From: SHZL01 sp963708905
Lineage (GTDB): Bacteria > Pseudomonadota > Gammaproteobacteria > Xanthomonadales > SZUA-36
NCBI GenBank assembly: GCA_963708905.1
Contig: CAVPUV010000003.1
Span: 1 to 64,000, forward strand
Direction of reading: 5' to 3'
Length of the DNA stretch: 64,000 nucleotides
In this document: piece after piece, positions 1 to 7,691 of the stretch
How the letters are laid out: every line of letters begins with the position of its first letter
How positions within the stretch are numbered: position 1 is the stretch's first letter
The notes under the pieces: model-generated
Seen by the model: the letters and a program-made list of their open reading frames with translations, nothing else
Told to the model about the DNA's origin: nothing
Database searches by the model: none
Made by a program: the position numbers and the translations under genes

Positions 1-23
1 CCGCCACGGGAGATCAACCATGA
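1..23 (+). CDS. 3' end of an upstream gene (partial)
   Basis: Reading from base 3, a frame ends in TGA at 21-23 and gives an ATGA overlap with the next start codon, the usual arrangement in this window. A second frame from base 1 ends in TAG at 25-27, so the choice is not certain. In sNOR clusters the gene before subunit I is the subunit II gene norS, which would be expected just outside the window. Too short to identify. Confidence 0.3.
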
Positions 24-1501
24 GTAGTTTGCACCCGAAGTCGGAAATGCTGTCGCGGCGTGAGCATACCGTTTTTGCTCTTTATGCGATTTCCAGCCTG
101 GTGGTATTTATCCTGGCGATGATATTCGGACTGATCATGCGGATGGCGCAGGGAACCTGGATCAGCGTACCGCCGGACCTTGTATACCAGCTTATGACTG
201 CGCATGGAGCCGCAATGGTCGGTACGGTCTCACTTGCAGCCAGTGCAGTGATGTGGTTCTTCCTGCGCAAATACGTGCGCCTCCATATGTCGATATTCGT
301 CGCCAATTATGTGTTGTTCATGCTCGGCGCGGTGCTGATACTCGGGTCCGTTTTCATCGGCGGATTTGCCGGTGGATGGACTTTCCTTTATCCCCTGCCG
401 GTACAGTCAATGAATATGTGGAGTCCGCATGCGGCTGTGCTTTTCATGCTCGGCTATCTGCTGATCGGTGTGGGCTTTCTATTGTTCTACCTGGATGCAA
501 TGCGCGCCATCATCCAGGTTTACGGTAACCTCGGCCGGGCGCTGGGTATGCAATGGCTGTTCCGTGGCGAGGTCGACAAATCACATCCGACGACTGTGGT
601 TGCCAGCACCATGGTGATCATTGTCAACGGCCTGGGTATCCTCGGCGGTGCGGTCATACTGGTGATGTCCATCGTTAATGCTTATGTGCCTGAGTTATCC
701 ATCGATTCCCTGCTGGCCAAAAACCTGATCTATTTTTTTGGTCATGTGTTTATCAATTGCACCATTTACATGGCGGTGATGGCAGTTTACGAGCTGCTGC
801 CACGTTATACCGGGCGGGCTTGGAGCGTATCGCGACCATTCCTGTGGGCGTGGGTGGCCAGCACCGTGATGGTGCTGATTATCTATCCGCACCATCTGTT
901 GATGGATTTCGTCATGCCCCACTGGATGCTGGCGATGGGCCAGATCATCGGCTATACCAGCGGCTTGCCGGTATTCACGGTGACCGTATATGGTGCGTTG
1001 ACCAATATCCATCGTTCCGGTATGCGCTGGAGCCTGCCATCCAGACTCATTGTCCTGTCGATGTTCGGCTGGGCCGCCGGAATTGTACCAGCGATCGTTG
1101 ACGGGACCATCAGCGTTAATAAAGTGATGCACAATACCCTGTGGGTACCAGGACACTTCCATTTTTACCTGCTGCTCGGCGTCACCCCCATGCTCCTGGC
1201 CCTATGGTTCCACCTGACAAGGGGCCGCGTGGTAGCCTTTGACAGCACCAGCGACAAGCTGGGCCTTATCGTGTTTGTCATTGGCGGACTGACGCTGGTG
1301 GGCTCGTTCCTGGCCGCCGGTTATGCCAGTGTGCCGCGGCGATTCGCACAACACCTCTCAGAGTGGGTGACGTACGATCAGGTCGGGTCGGCCGGTGCCA
1401 TACTGGTGATCGCCGCGCTGCTGTTGTTCGCGGTGCGTATCGCCAGCGGTCTGTTAATGACAAGAGGCGACCTGGATGGATCTACGCACCACGGCGGCTA
1501 G
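20..1501 (+). CDS. norY: Heme-copper oxidoreductase subunit I, probable sNOR-type nitric oxide reductase (NorY-like)
   Basis: A 493-residue polytopic membrane protein of the heme-copper superfamily. Visible ligands are the low-spin heme His in MTAHGAAM, a CuB His in FFGHVFIN, the CuB His pair in YPHHLLMD, and the paired heme histidines in VPGHFHFY. The helix VI motif that reads GHPxVY in A- and B-type oxygen reductases reads GHVFIN here, so the cross-linked tyrosine is absent. That fits a nitric oxide reductase better than an oxidase. The following SCO/SenC gene and small membrane protein reproduce the norS-norY-senC-orf1 cluster described in Nitrosomonas, and nsrR lies nearby. The start has a GGGAG ribosome site at 8-12. 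Superfamily assignment is firm; NO reduction is inferred from the missing tyrosine and the context. Confidence 0.72.
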   Translation: MSSLHPKSEMLSRREHTVFALYAISSLVVFILAMIFGLIMRMAQGTWISVPPDLVYQLMTAHGAAMVGTVSLAASAVMWFFLRKYVRLHMSIFVANYVLFMLGAVLILGSVFIGGFAGGWTFLYPLPVQSMNMWSPHAAVLFMLGYLLIGVGFLLFYLDAMRAIIQVYGNLGRALGMQWLFRGEVDKSHPTTVVASTMVIIVNGLGILGGAVILVMSIVNAYVPELSIDSLLAKNLIYFFGHVFINCTIYMAVMAVYELLPRYTGRAWSVSRPFLWAWVASTVMVLIIYPHHLLMDFVMPHWMLAMGQIIGYTSGLPVFTVTVYGALTNIHRSGMRWSLPSRLIVLSMFGWAAGIVPAIVDGTISVNKVMHNTLWVPGHFHFYLLLGVTPMLLALWFHLTRGRVVAFDSTSDKLGLIVFVIGGLTLVGSFLAAGYASVPRRFAQHLSEWVTYDQVGSAGAILVIAALLLFAVRIASGLLMTRGDLDGSTHHGG

Positions 1502-2090
1502 CCTGCTTGTGCTTGCGGCCGGAGTTACCCTGCTCACGCTGGCGACCGACTGCTTCCAGGCTTTCACCACCGAGACCGCAAGACGGGTAGTTGCCCGCCA
1601 GCATCCGATCGCGCTGCCGGATATGATGATCGAGACCCAGACCGGGGAGCAAATCAATTTCACCGATTTGCGTGGCAGATGGCTGCTGATCGATTTCATC
1701 TACACCCGCTGCACAACGCTTTGTCTCGCGTCGGGCGGCGAGTTTGTGCAGCTGCAGAATCTGCTTGCAGAGCCATTGTCACGAGGGGCTGTGCAGCTGC
1801 TCAGCATCAGCTTCGATCCGGAATATGATCAGGTGCCACAGCTCGCCATGTACTTGCGTCGTTTTCGCAACCGCGGCCCCGGCTGGCTGGCAGCGCGGCC
1901 CGTCGATGCAGTTGCGCTGGATCTTCTCAAAAGCAGTTTCGGTATTACCGTCATCCCGGACAGTTTCGGTGGTTACACCCATAATGCCGCAATACATATT
2001 GTCGATCCACATGGCCGGTTGGTCGATATCCTCGATATGGGGAACCCCGGACGTGTCGCGCGGACCATCCTGCGGGCCGGCGCGCTGTGA
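1476..2090 (+). CDS. senC: SCO1/SenC-family copper chaperone
   Basis: A 204-residue protein with an N-terminal membrane anchor (about residues 7-27) and a thioredoxin-like SCO domain outside the membrane. The copper-binding CxxxC is RCTTLC (about residues 78-82) and the distal His is in YTHNAAIH. SCO proteins deliver copper to, or keep reduced the thiols of, CuA/CuB sites in heme-copper enzymes. It overlaps the 3' end of the subunit I gene by 26 bp, so it is translated with it and probably matures that enzyme. The SCO family is clear; the dedicated partner is inferred. Confidence 0.85.
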   Translation: MDLRTTAASLLVLAAGVTLLTLATDCFQAFTTETARRVVARQHPIALPDMMIETQTGEQINFTDLRGRWLLIDFIYTRCTTLCLASGGEFVQLQNLLAEPLSRGAVQLLSISFDPEYDQVPQLAMYLRRFRNRGPGWLAARPVDAVALDLLKSSFGITVIPDSFGGYTHNAAIHIVDPHGRLVDILDMGNPGRVARTILRAGAL

Positions 2091-2674
2091 GCACACGCTG
2101 GCGGCAAGGCCTTGCCGCGTGGCTGTCCTTGCTCATCATGCTGGTGCCGCCAGTAAGAAACGCGCTTGAGGCAAGCATGACGATGCAGATGCTGGTACAG
2201 ATTCCTTTACTGGTCGTCGTGGGATTATTGTTGCAGCGCACGCTGCCTTCCGGGATATTGGCAAGGATCAGCCAGTGGAACCACGGTGGTATCACCGGGC
2301 TACTGCTGGTGACTTTTGCCGGTGCCTTCTGGATGTTGCCGCGATCGCTTGACGCGGCGGTTACCGAACCGGTGATGGCTATGGCAAAATATCTGACAGT
2401 GCCGCTGTTGATCGGCTTGCCACTGGTGTTGAGTTGGCCGCGTACCGGCTTTATCGTCCGTGGCGTGTTTCTGTCCGAAGTCATCGCGACTTGTTTTCGT
2501 CTGGGCTGGCTGTATCTGACCTCCCCGACCCGACTGTGCACCAACTACCTCATCGATGACCAGCAGCGTCTCGGTGAGTACTTGTTGGTGGCAGGTGGCG
2601 CGGTATTGGTCTGGCTTGTATGGAAACTGCTGTGGGGCCGTTTCGACCGCCTGGCCGCGCAACCGTCGCGATAA
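2087..2674 (+). CDS. Small integral membrane protein, orf1 of the norY-senC cluster
   Basis: A 195-residue hydrophobic protein with several predicted membrane spans. The GTG start overlaps the senC stop by 4 bp, so it is the third gene of one transcription unit. A hypothetical membrane protein occupies this position (orf1) in the published norSY-senC cluster. I see no catalytic motif. A role in assembly or stability of the NO reductase is only suggested by position. It ends 15 bp before the convergent sirB. Confidence 0.6.
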   Translation: MSTRWRQGLAAWLSLLIMLVPPVRNALEASMTMQMLVQIPLLVVVGLLLQRTLPSGILARISQWNHGGITGLLLVTFAGAFWMLPRSLDAAVTEPVMAMAKYLTVPLLIGLPLVLSWPRTGFIVRGVFLSEVIATCFRLGWLYLTSPTRLCTNYLIDDQQRLGEYLLVAGGAVLVWLVWKLLWGRFDRLAAQPSR

Positions 2675-2689
2675 AATCAGTCAGGTCCA

Positions 2690-3085
2690 TCAGCCGATGA
2701 AATGCTGCAGCAAGCCCAGTGGCATTTTCGTTCTTGCGACCGAGACGATCCAGGCGAACACCAACACGGCGGCCATGAACGCAGGCAAGGACCGTCTGAC
2801 TGACGGTGCGGCATGCATGGCGATCATGCCGAGCAGGATGTAAAGCACCAGGCCGATGATCTTGGCGCTGAACCAGGCCGTGCTCAGCACCTGATCTCCG
2901 ATCATGGTGCTGAGCATCACCGCCGTGCCCAGAAAAAGGGTGTCCACCACGTGCGGCACAATACGCGCCATTTTTGTCGTCGCCAGGCGGGATTGCATCA
3001 TGCGCCAGCACCAGCGCACTATGAACCCGGCAATGCTGAGCAGCGCCAGGCTCATGTGAGCCTGTTTGAGCAGCAGATAGTTCAT
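2690..3085 (-). CDS. SirB-family integral membrane protein
   Basis: A 131-residue hydrophobic protein with about four membrane spans, starting MNYLLLKQAHMSLALLSI and ending near TKMPLGLLQHF. Length and N-terminus match the SirB family, named for an effect on Salmonella invasion-gene expression and of unknown biochemical role. I start it at 3085; a longer in-frame reading runs back over nsrR and has no family support. It begins 16 bp after nsrR ends, so the two are probably co-transcribed. Confidence 0.75.
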   Translation of the reverse strand: MNYLLLKQAHMSLALLSIAGFIVRWCWRMMQSRLATTKMARIVPHVVDTLFLGTAVMLSTMIGDQVLSTAWFSAKIIGLVLYILLGMIAMHAAPSVRRSLPAFMAAVLVFAWIVSVARTKMPLGLLQHFIG

Positions 3086-3101
3086 GATTGAACGGTAAGG
3101 A

Positions 3102-3584
3102 TCAGGCGGGTGGAGGGCCAGCCCGCACATTGCCCGGGGCTGACCTGGCTTGGCGCGGAATTTCCAACATCTCGGCCAGCTTGTTTCTGGGCTCCAACAG
3201 ATCCTGCAGGCTATAGTTTTCCAGGGTGCCGATGTAAGCCGACATGGCCTCCTCGAGTACGTCCCGCAGGCGGCAAATGGGTTTGATGACGCAAACGCCA
3301 GGTTCGCCAAAACAACTTACCGGGTTCATGTCCTGCTCCATGTCGCGGATGACGTCGGCGAGACTTATCTCCCTTGCGGGACGCGCCAGGGCAATACCAC
3401 CGCCAGGACCGCGCTGGGCATCGAGGTAACCCAGGCGTGTCAGGTTGCTGACCACTTTCATGAGGTGATTGCGCGATATGTCATAGACGCGCGCAATTTC
3501 CCTGATGGTTACCCGGCCATCGCTGCGCAAGCCGAGGTACATCAGCACGCGCAGGGCATAATCGGTGAAACGGGTAAACTTCAT
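3102..3584 (-). CDS. nsrR: NsrR, Rrf2-family NO-sensing [2Fe-2S] repressor
   Basis: A 160-residue Rrf2-family regulator. The N-terminal winged helix-turn-helix (about residues 1-60) begins MKFTRFTDYALRVLMYLG and contains TIREIARVYDISRNHLMKVV. The three cluster cysteines are in PVSCFGEPGVCVIKPICRL (about residues 90-106), the NsrR spacing rather than that of IscR. NsrR represses NO-detoxification genes until NO attacks its Fe-S cluster. An AAGGA ribosome site precedes the ATG, and a 23-bp palindrome 15 bp upstream suggests autoregulation. Its place beside a NorY-like gene fits. Confidence 0.88.
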   Translation of the reverse strand: MKFTRFTDYALRVLMYLGLRSDGRVTIREIARVYDISRNHLMKVVSNLTRLGYLDAQRGPGGGIALARPAREISLADVIRDMEQDMNPVSCFGEPGVCVIKPICRLRDVLEEAMSAYIGTLENYSLQDLLEPRNKLAEMLEIPRQARSAPGNVRAGPPPA

Positions 3585-3598
3585 GCGGGCGTCCTTAT

Positions 3599-3621
3599 TT
3601 GATGCATCATTGAGGCATTAA
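3599..3621. promoter_or_regulatory. Putative NsrR operator (11-1-11 palindrome)
   Basis: The left arm TTGATGCATCA and the right arm TGAGGCATTAA are complementary at 9 of 11 positions around one central base. Symmetry, spacing and the ATGCAT core match known NsrR sites (AAGATGCATTT and its inverse). It lies between the predicted nsrR start site of transcription and the start codon, so binding would block nsrR-sirB transcription. Symmetry is seen; the binding protein is inferred. Confidence 0.7.
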
Positions 3622-3647
3622 GTTAGCAATTGCCTCGACAACAGTGA

Positions 3648-3661
3648 TTGATGCAGATCAA
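3648..3661. promoter_or_regulatory. Perfect FNR/ANR-type box
   Basis: TTGATGCAGATCAA matches the FNR consensus TTGAT-N4-ATCAA at all ten defined positions. For the nsrR direction a TAACTT -10-like hexamer (complement of 3621-3626) puts the box near -41.5, the class II activator position. It would make nsrR-sirB respond to oxygen limitation. It is over 200 bp from the cytochrome start on the other side, so control in that direction would need a long leader. Confidence 0.72.
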
Positions 3662-3721
3662 GACATCCTCACTTGAGCGTCGAGGCCGGCTCGCGGAGCC
3701 TCTGCGGGTGGTCGAATTCCG

Positions 3722-3742
3722 GCGTCCCGGTAGCCGGGGCGC
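3722..3742 (+). other. Short GC-rich hairpin in the nsrR/cytochrome intergenic region
   Basis: GCGTCCCGG and CCGGGGCGC pair as a 9-bp stem (one G-T pair) around TAG. No T-run follows, so it is not a convincing terminator. It may be a structure in a long leader of the cytochrome gene. Confidence 0.35.
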
Positions 3743-3789
3743 AATTATTCCGTCACCGCACGCTGCTTATTTTGAAGCGAGCTTTTTAG

Positions 3790-3801
3790 TGACATGTGTC
3801 A
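3790..3801. promoter_or_regulatory. Short palindrome upstream of the cytochrome gene
   Basis: TGACATGTGTCA has complementary 5-bp arms (TGACA and TGTCA) around TG. It lies 74 bp before the cytochrome start and upstream of a TAAAAT hexamer that could be a -10 box. It could be an operator of an unknown regulator. Short palindromes arise by chance, so confidence is low. Confidence 0.25.
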
Positions 3802-3874
3802 TGTAAGCCGCAAAAGCTTCCCATTAAAATTGAGGCAACGAAAATGAATCTATTTTGATCAGTGGAGTGGCACT

Positions 3875-4363
3875 ATGAAGACGCGAACCATCCTCTCGCT
3901 GGCAGCGGCCTTGATGGTTTCGCTGTCCGCTTGCGAGCAGGGCAGCCAGGCTGAGCCGCAGGCCGGCGCCGTAGCCCAGACCGATCCGGCTGTTGCCGTG
4001 CATGCCGCGGAAGCTGCCAGCGTATCACTGGAAGACCGCATCGCTCATGGCAAGACATTGTTCGCAAGCAACTGCTCTGCCTGTCACCAGGCCGAAGGCC
4101 AGGGACTGAAAGGCGCCTTTCCCCCGCTCGCCGGCTCTGACTACCTGGCACAGGATGGCGGCATGGTCGCCGTCAAAGCCATACTCAATGGCCTCGCAGG
4201 GCCCATTACCGTCAATGGCGTGGAGTACAACGCAGTCATGCCCCCGCTGTCCTATCTCAGTGACAGCGAAGTGGCCGACGTGGTCACTTTCGTATTGAAC
4301 TCCTGGGGCAACCAGGGAGGTGAAATTGCGTCGGCTGAGGTCGCTGCGGCGCGCGGAATGTAA
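3875..4363 (+). CDS. Lipoprotein class I cytochrome c
   Basis: A 162-residue protein. The signal peptide ends in the lipobox SLSAC (Cys 20), so it should be a lipoprotein anchored facing the periplasm. A low-complexity linker leads to a single cytochrome c domain with heme motif CSACH and a C-terminal YNAVMPPLSYLSDSEVADVV segment that carries the likely axial Met. Proteins of this kind donate electrons to periplasmic or membrane enzymes. Its position in the NO block makes the NorY-like enzyme or a nitrite reductase a plausible partner, but this is inferred. The ATG has a GGAG ribosome site. The next gene starts 13 bp later. Confidence 0.8.
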   Translation: MKTRTILSLAAALMVSLSACEQGSQAEPQAGAVAQTDPAVAVHAAEAASVSLEDRIAHGKTLFASNCSACHQAEGQGLKGAFPPLAGSDYLAQDGGMVAVKAILNGLAGPITVNGVEYNAVMPPLSYLSDSEVADVVTFVLNSWGNQGGEIASAEVAAARGM

Positions 4364-4376
4364 AGGAAAAAAACGC

Positions 4377-5615
4377 ATGAAAACGGAACAGGTGCAGCAG
4401 ACTGTTGCCGCCGCTGCCTGTGTAACAGCGCTCATCGCCGTCAGCACCCCGGTGCTGGCGGCGGATACGTTTACTGAAGCCTTCACCCATGGCAAGGCTG
4501 GTGTCGCTTTGCGCTACCGCCTGGAAGATGTTGACCAGGACTCCTTCGCCAATGATGCCGTGGCCTCGACCCTGCGCGCCCGGCTGAATTTCACAACCGA
4601 TGACTGGAAAGGTTTCGGCGCATTTGCCGAATTCGATTATGTTACAACGCTGGTCGGGGATAATTACAACGCCGGCTCGGGTAATACACCCGACCGGGTG
4701 CGGTATCCGGTGGTGGCGGACCCCACCGGTCCTGACCTGAACCAGGCTTTCCTGCAGTGGAAAAATGCCGGCGGTGCGATGTTGCGCGGAGGCCGCCAGC
4801 GCATCCAGTACGACAACGACCGTTTTATCGGCAACGTCGGCTGGCGGCAGAACGAGCAGACCTATGATGCGGCCACCTTCCGCCAGCAAACCGGCGGCGG
4901 CCTGGATTTACAGCTGGCTTATGTGTGGCAGGTGAATCGCATCTTTGGTGATGACGTTCCGGCTGGCAGGAACGATGGCAATACCTGGCTGGCCAACCTG
5001 GCACGGGAATGGAAGGATTTCGGCAAGCTCACCGGCTACTACTACGACATCGACAACGATGATGTCTCTTCTTTCTCCACCCAAACCTATGGCGCGCGTT
5101 TAGCCGGAACGCGCCAGTTGAACAGCATCGGCCTGGGTTACGCGTTCGAGTATGCACATCAGAACGATGCGCATCGCAACACGGTCGACTACAGCGCGGA
5201 CTACTATCGGGCGGACCTGTCGCTGGCGTTTGCGCTGTTGACGCCCTACCTCGGTTACGAATCACTGGGTGGCGATGATGCCCGTGCCGGAGCCTCCTTC
5301 CGCACGCCGCTGGCTACCCTGCACGCATTCAATGGCTGGGCCGATGTGTTCCTGACCACGCCCAATGCGGGCTTGAACGATTTCTTTGGCGGCGTCAAAG
5401 GCAAGCTTGGGGCCTGGAACTGGGACCTGCTGTACCACGATTTCCAGGCCGAATCCGGTAGTGACAACTTCGGCGAAGAGGTTGATGCGGCCATTTCCCG
5501 CAAGTTTGCCGAAAAGTATGGCGTGCTGTTCAAGGCAGCCTGGTTCAACGCCGACAACGCCGCGCCCTATGACGACACCACCAAGCTGTGGGTGCAGCTG
5601 AGCGCCGACTTCTGA
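4377..5615 (+). CDS. Outer-membrane beta-barrel protein (alginate-export/porin-like)
   Basis: A 412-residue protein. Residues 1-28 form a Sec signal ending VLAA. The rest alternates polar and aromatic segments typical of a barrel, with repeats such as RARLNFTTDDWKGFGAFAEFDY, and ends LWVQLSADF with the C-terminal Phe recognised by the Bam machinery. It resembles the alginate-export/OprD-like barrel group; the transported substrate cannot be told. I chose the ATG at 4377, which has an AAAGGA site and a proper signal peptide, over an upstream in-frame start that would overlap the cytochrome gene. It is probably in an operon with the cytochrome. Confidence 0.7.
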   Translation: MKTEQVQQTVAAAACVTALIAVSTPVLAADTFTEAFTHGKAGVALRYRLEDVDQDSFANDAVASTLRARLNFTTDDWKGFGAFAEFDYVTTLVGDNYNAGSGNTPDRVRYPVVADPTGPDLNQAFLQWKNAGGAMLRGGRQRIQYDNDRFIGNVGWRQNEQTYDAATFRQQTGGGLDLQLAYVWQVNRIFGDDVPAGRNDGNTWLANLAREWKDFGKLTGYYYDIDNDDVSSFSTQTYGARLAGTRQLNSIGLGYAFEYAHQNDAHRNTVDYSADYYRADLSLAFALLTPYLGYESLGGDDARAGASFRTPLATLHAFNGWADVFLTTPNAGLNDFFGGVKGKLGAWNWDLLYHDFQAESGSDNFGEEVDAAISRKFAEKYGVLFKAAWFNADNAAPYDDTTKLWVQLSADF

Positions 5616-5756
5616 GCTCGAGCGCAAGGTAAATCCCGCCAGCAGGGCCGGGCACGGACAGCCCGATATGCCGTATAGTGTTCCAATCAGTTACTTTGAA
5701 TTATTGGAGGAGTCCAATTACTATCCATATTCATGGTGGCAAAGACGGAGCATGCG

Positions 5757-7253
5757 ATGGCTTATCAAAAACCGAAGTTTAAAAAGCAATATGAGAATTT
5801 TATCGGCGGAGAGTGGATTGCTCCCGTTGACGGTGAGTATTTTGACGACACTTCGCCGGTTGATGGAAGTTTAATCGCCAAAGTCGCCCGCTCGAATGGC
5901 AAGGATATAGACCTTGCCGTCAAAGCAGCCTGGAAGGCGGCCGCGGCCTGGGGCAAATCGTCACCCACTGAGCGCAGCACTCTGTTGCACAGGATTGCCG
6001 ACCGCTTGGAAGAAAACCTGGCGCTGCTGGCGCTGGTTGAAACCTGGGACAATGGCAAGGCGATCAGGGAAACGATGGCGGCGGATATCCCTCTGGCGGT
6101 TGATCACTTTCGCTACTACGGCAGCGTGATTCGTGCCGAATCAGGCGAGGTGACTGATCTGGATGCCAACACCGTTTCCATGGAAATTCATGAACCCCTG
6201 GGGGTTGTAGGTCAAATCATCCCGTGGAATTTCCCCATCCTGATGGCGGCCTGGAAACTGGCCCCTGCCTTGGCTGCCGGTAACTGTGTGGTCTTGAAAC
6301 CCGCGGAACAAACCCCGCTATCCATTCTCTTTGTGATGGAGGCCATTGCCGACCTGCTTCCCGCCGGTGTTTTGAATGTCGTTAACGGCTTTGGACCGGA
6401 AGCGGGCAAGCCGCTGGCAACCCATCCCGATATCCGCAAAGTTGCGTTTACCGGTGAAACGACCACCGGCCGGTTGATCATGCAATATGCCTCTGAAAAC
6501 ATCATTCCGGTCACTTTGGAGCTGGGCGGAAAATCACCCAACGTGTTTTTTGAGAGCGTGATGGCAGAGGACGACGCCTTCCTCGATAAAGCCATTGAGG
6601 GGCTGGTGCTGTTCGCTTTCAACCAGGGCGAGGTTTGCACCTGTCCTTCGCGCGCCCTGATTCAGGAAAGCATTTACGATGAATTCATGGCGCGCTGCCT
6701 GAAGCGCATCGGCGCCATCACCATGGGCGATACGCTGGACCCGGGCACGATGATGGGCGCGCAGGCTTCACATGATCAGTATGAAAAGATATTGAACTAC
6801 ATTGACGTCGGCAAACAGGAAGGCGCCGAGTTGCTGATTGGCGGTGAAGCCTATCAAAACAAGACCTACCCGCGTGGTTATTACATCCAGCCTACGGTAT
6901 TCAAAGGCCACAACAAAATGCGCATTTTCCAGGAGGAGATATTTGGCCCGGTCCTGAGCGTCACGACATTCAAGGACGAGGCCGAAGCACTGGCGATCGC
7001 CAACGATACATTGTACGGGCTGGGCGCTGGCGTATGGACACGCGATGTGCATCAAATGCAAGCCATGTCCCGAGGCATTCAAGCCGGCCGGGTGTGGTGC
7101 AATTGTTACCACGCTTATCCGGCGCACGCGTCGTTCGGCGGCTACAAAAAATCCGGTTTCGGGCGGGAGACGCATAAAATGATGCTCAACCACTACCGTC
7201 ACACCAAGAACGTGCTGATCTCTTATGACAAGAATAAGCTCGGGTTCTTTTAA
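5757..7253 (+). CDS. NAD-dependent aldehyde dehydrogenase (AldB/ExaC type)
   Basis: A 498-residue aldehyde dehydrogenase oxidising aliphatic aldehydes such as acetaldehyde to acids. Visible motifs are GQIIPWNFP (cofactor binding), VTLELGGKSPN with the general-base Glu, and FNQGEVCTCPSR with the catalytic Cys; the CTCPSR form is typical of the AldB/ExaC group. I start it at ATG 5757, which has GGAG at a good distance, not at 5733, where a GGAGG lies too far upstream. The DUF779 gene that follows is the usual companion of this subgroup. Confidence 0.88.
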   Translation: MAYQKPKFKKQYENFIGGEWIAPVDGEYFDDTSPVDGSLIAKVARSNGKDIDLAVKAAWKAAAAWGKSSPTERSTLLHRIADRLEENLALLALVETWDNGKAIRETMAADIPLAVDHFRYYGSVIRAESGEVTDLDANTVSMEIHEPLGVVGQIIPWNFPILMAAWKLAPALAAGNCVVLKPAEQTPLSILFVMEAIADLLPAGVLNVVNGFGPEAGKPLATHPDIRKVAFTGETTTGRLIMQYASENIIPVTLELGGKSPNVFFESVMAEDDAFLDKAIEGLVLFAFNQGEVCTCPSRALIQESIYDEFMARCLKRIGAITMGDTLDPGTMMGAQASHDQYEKILNYIDVGKQEGAELLIGGEAYQNKTYPRGYYIQPTVFKGHNKMRIFQEEIFGPVLSVTTFKDEAEALAIANDTLYGLGAGVWTRDVHQMQAMSRGIQAGRVWCNCYHAYPAHASFGGYKKSGFGRETHKMMLNHYRHTKNVLISYDKNKLGFF

Positions 7254-7295
7254 TCAGAACGATAGGATCAACAGGCGGTTCTTGAAGAGCCGCCC

Positions 7296-7691
7296 TTGTC
7301 TCTGATCGAAAAATATATGTACATCGAGCGGGTGTCCGTGACAGATGCAGCCCGGTCCGTTATCGAACAATTACGGCAGCGGCATGGTGATCTGATCTTT
7401 CACCAAAGCGGGGGTTGCTGTGATGGTTCTTCTCCCATGTGTTTGCAAAAGGGTGATTTTCTGTTGGGTTCCCGGGACCTGTGCCTGGGCGAAATTCATG
7501 GCTGTAAGTTTTATATGGCAGCCGACCAGTTTGAATATTACAGGAACATGCATATCACGGTTGATGTCACCGGCGGCAGGGGCTCGAGCTTTTCACTGGA
7601 AATTCCGCTGGGTTTGCGTTTCATGGCTGTTTCCAGAATCTTCCGGGACGACGAATTGAGTAACATCAGGCCGATTGAAGGGCATGAATGA
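7296..7691 (+). CDS. DUF779 domain protein
   Basis: A protein of up to 131 residues with the DUF779 signature FHQSGGCCDGSSPMC and later conserved LGEIHGCKFYM. The conserved cysteines suggest metal or redox chemistry, but no function is established. DUF779 genes are found almost always beside AldB/ExaC-type aldehyde dehydrogenases, as here. The start is uncertain: TTG at 7296 follows a weak GAAGAG, and ATG 7317 is an alternative that keeps the whole domain. Confidence 0.82.
   Translation: MSLIEKYMYIERVSVTDAARSVIEQLRQRHGDLIFHQSGGCCDGSSPMCLQKGDFLLGSRDLCLGEIHGCKFYMAADQFEYYRNMHITVDVTGGRGSSFSLEIPLGLRFMAVSRIFRDDELSNIRPIEGHE

Noticed and set aside
3722..3742. Rho-independent terminator for either neighbour
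   Set aside because: The hairpin is strong but no T-run follows on either strand, and neither gene ends there.
4320..4376. Upstream in-frame start of the outer-membrane barrel gene
   Set aside because: It would put 19 basic residues before the signal peptide and overlap the cytochrome gene; ATG 4377 has a ribosome site.
5641..5670. Sigma-54 promoter before the aldehyde dehydrogenase
   Set aside because: GGCAC is present but the GC of the -12 element is not at the required distance with its T-rich context.
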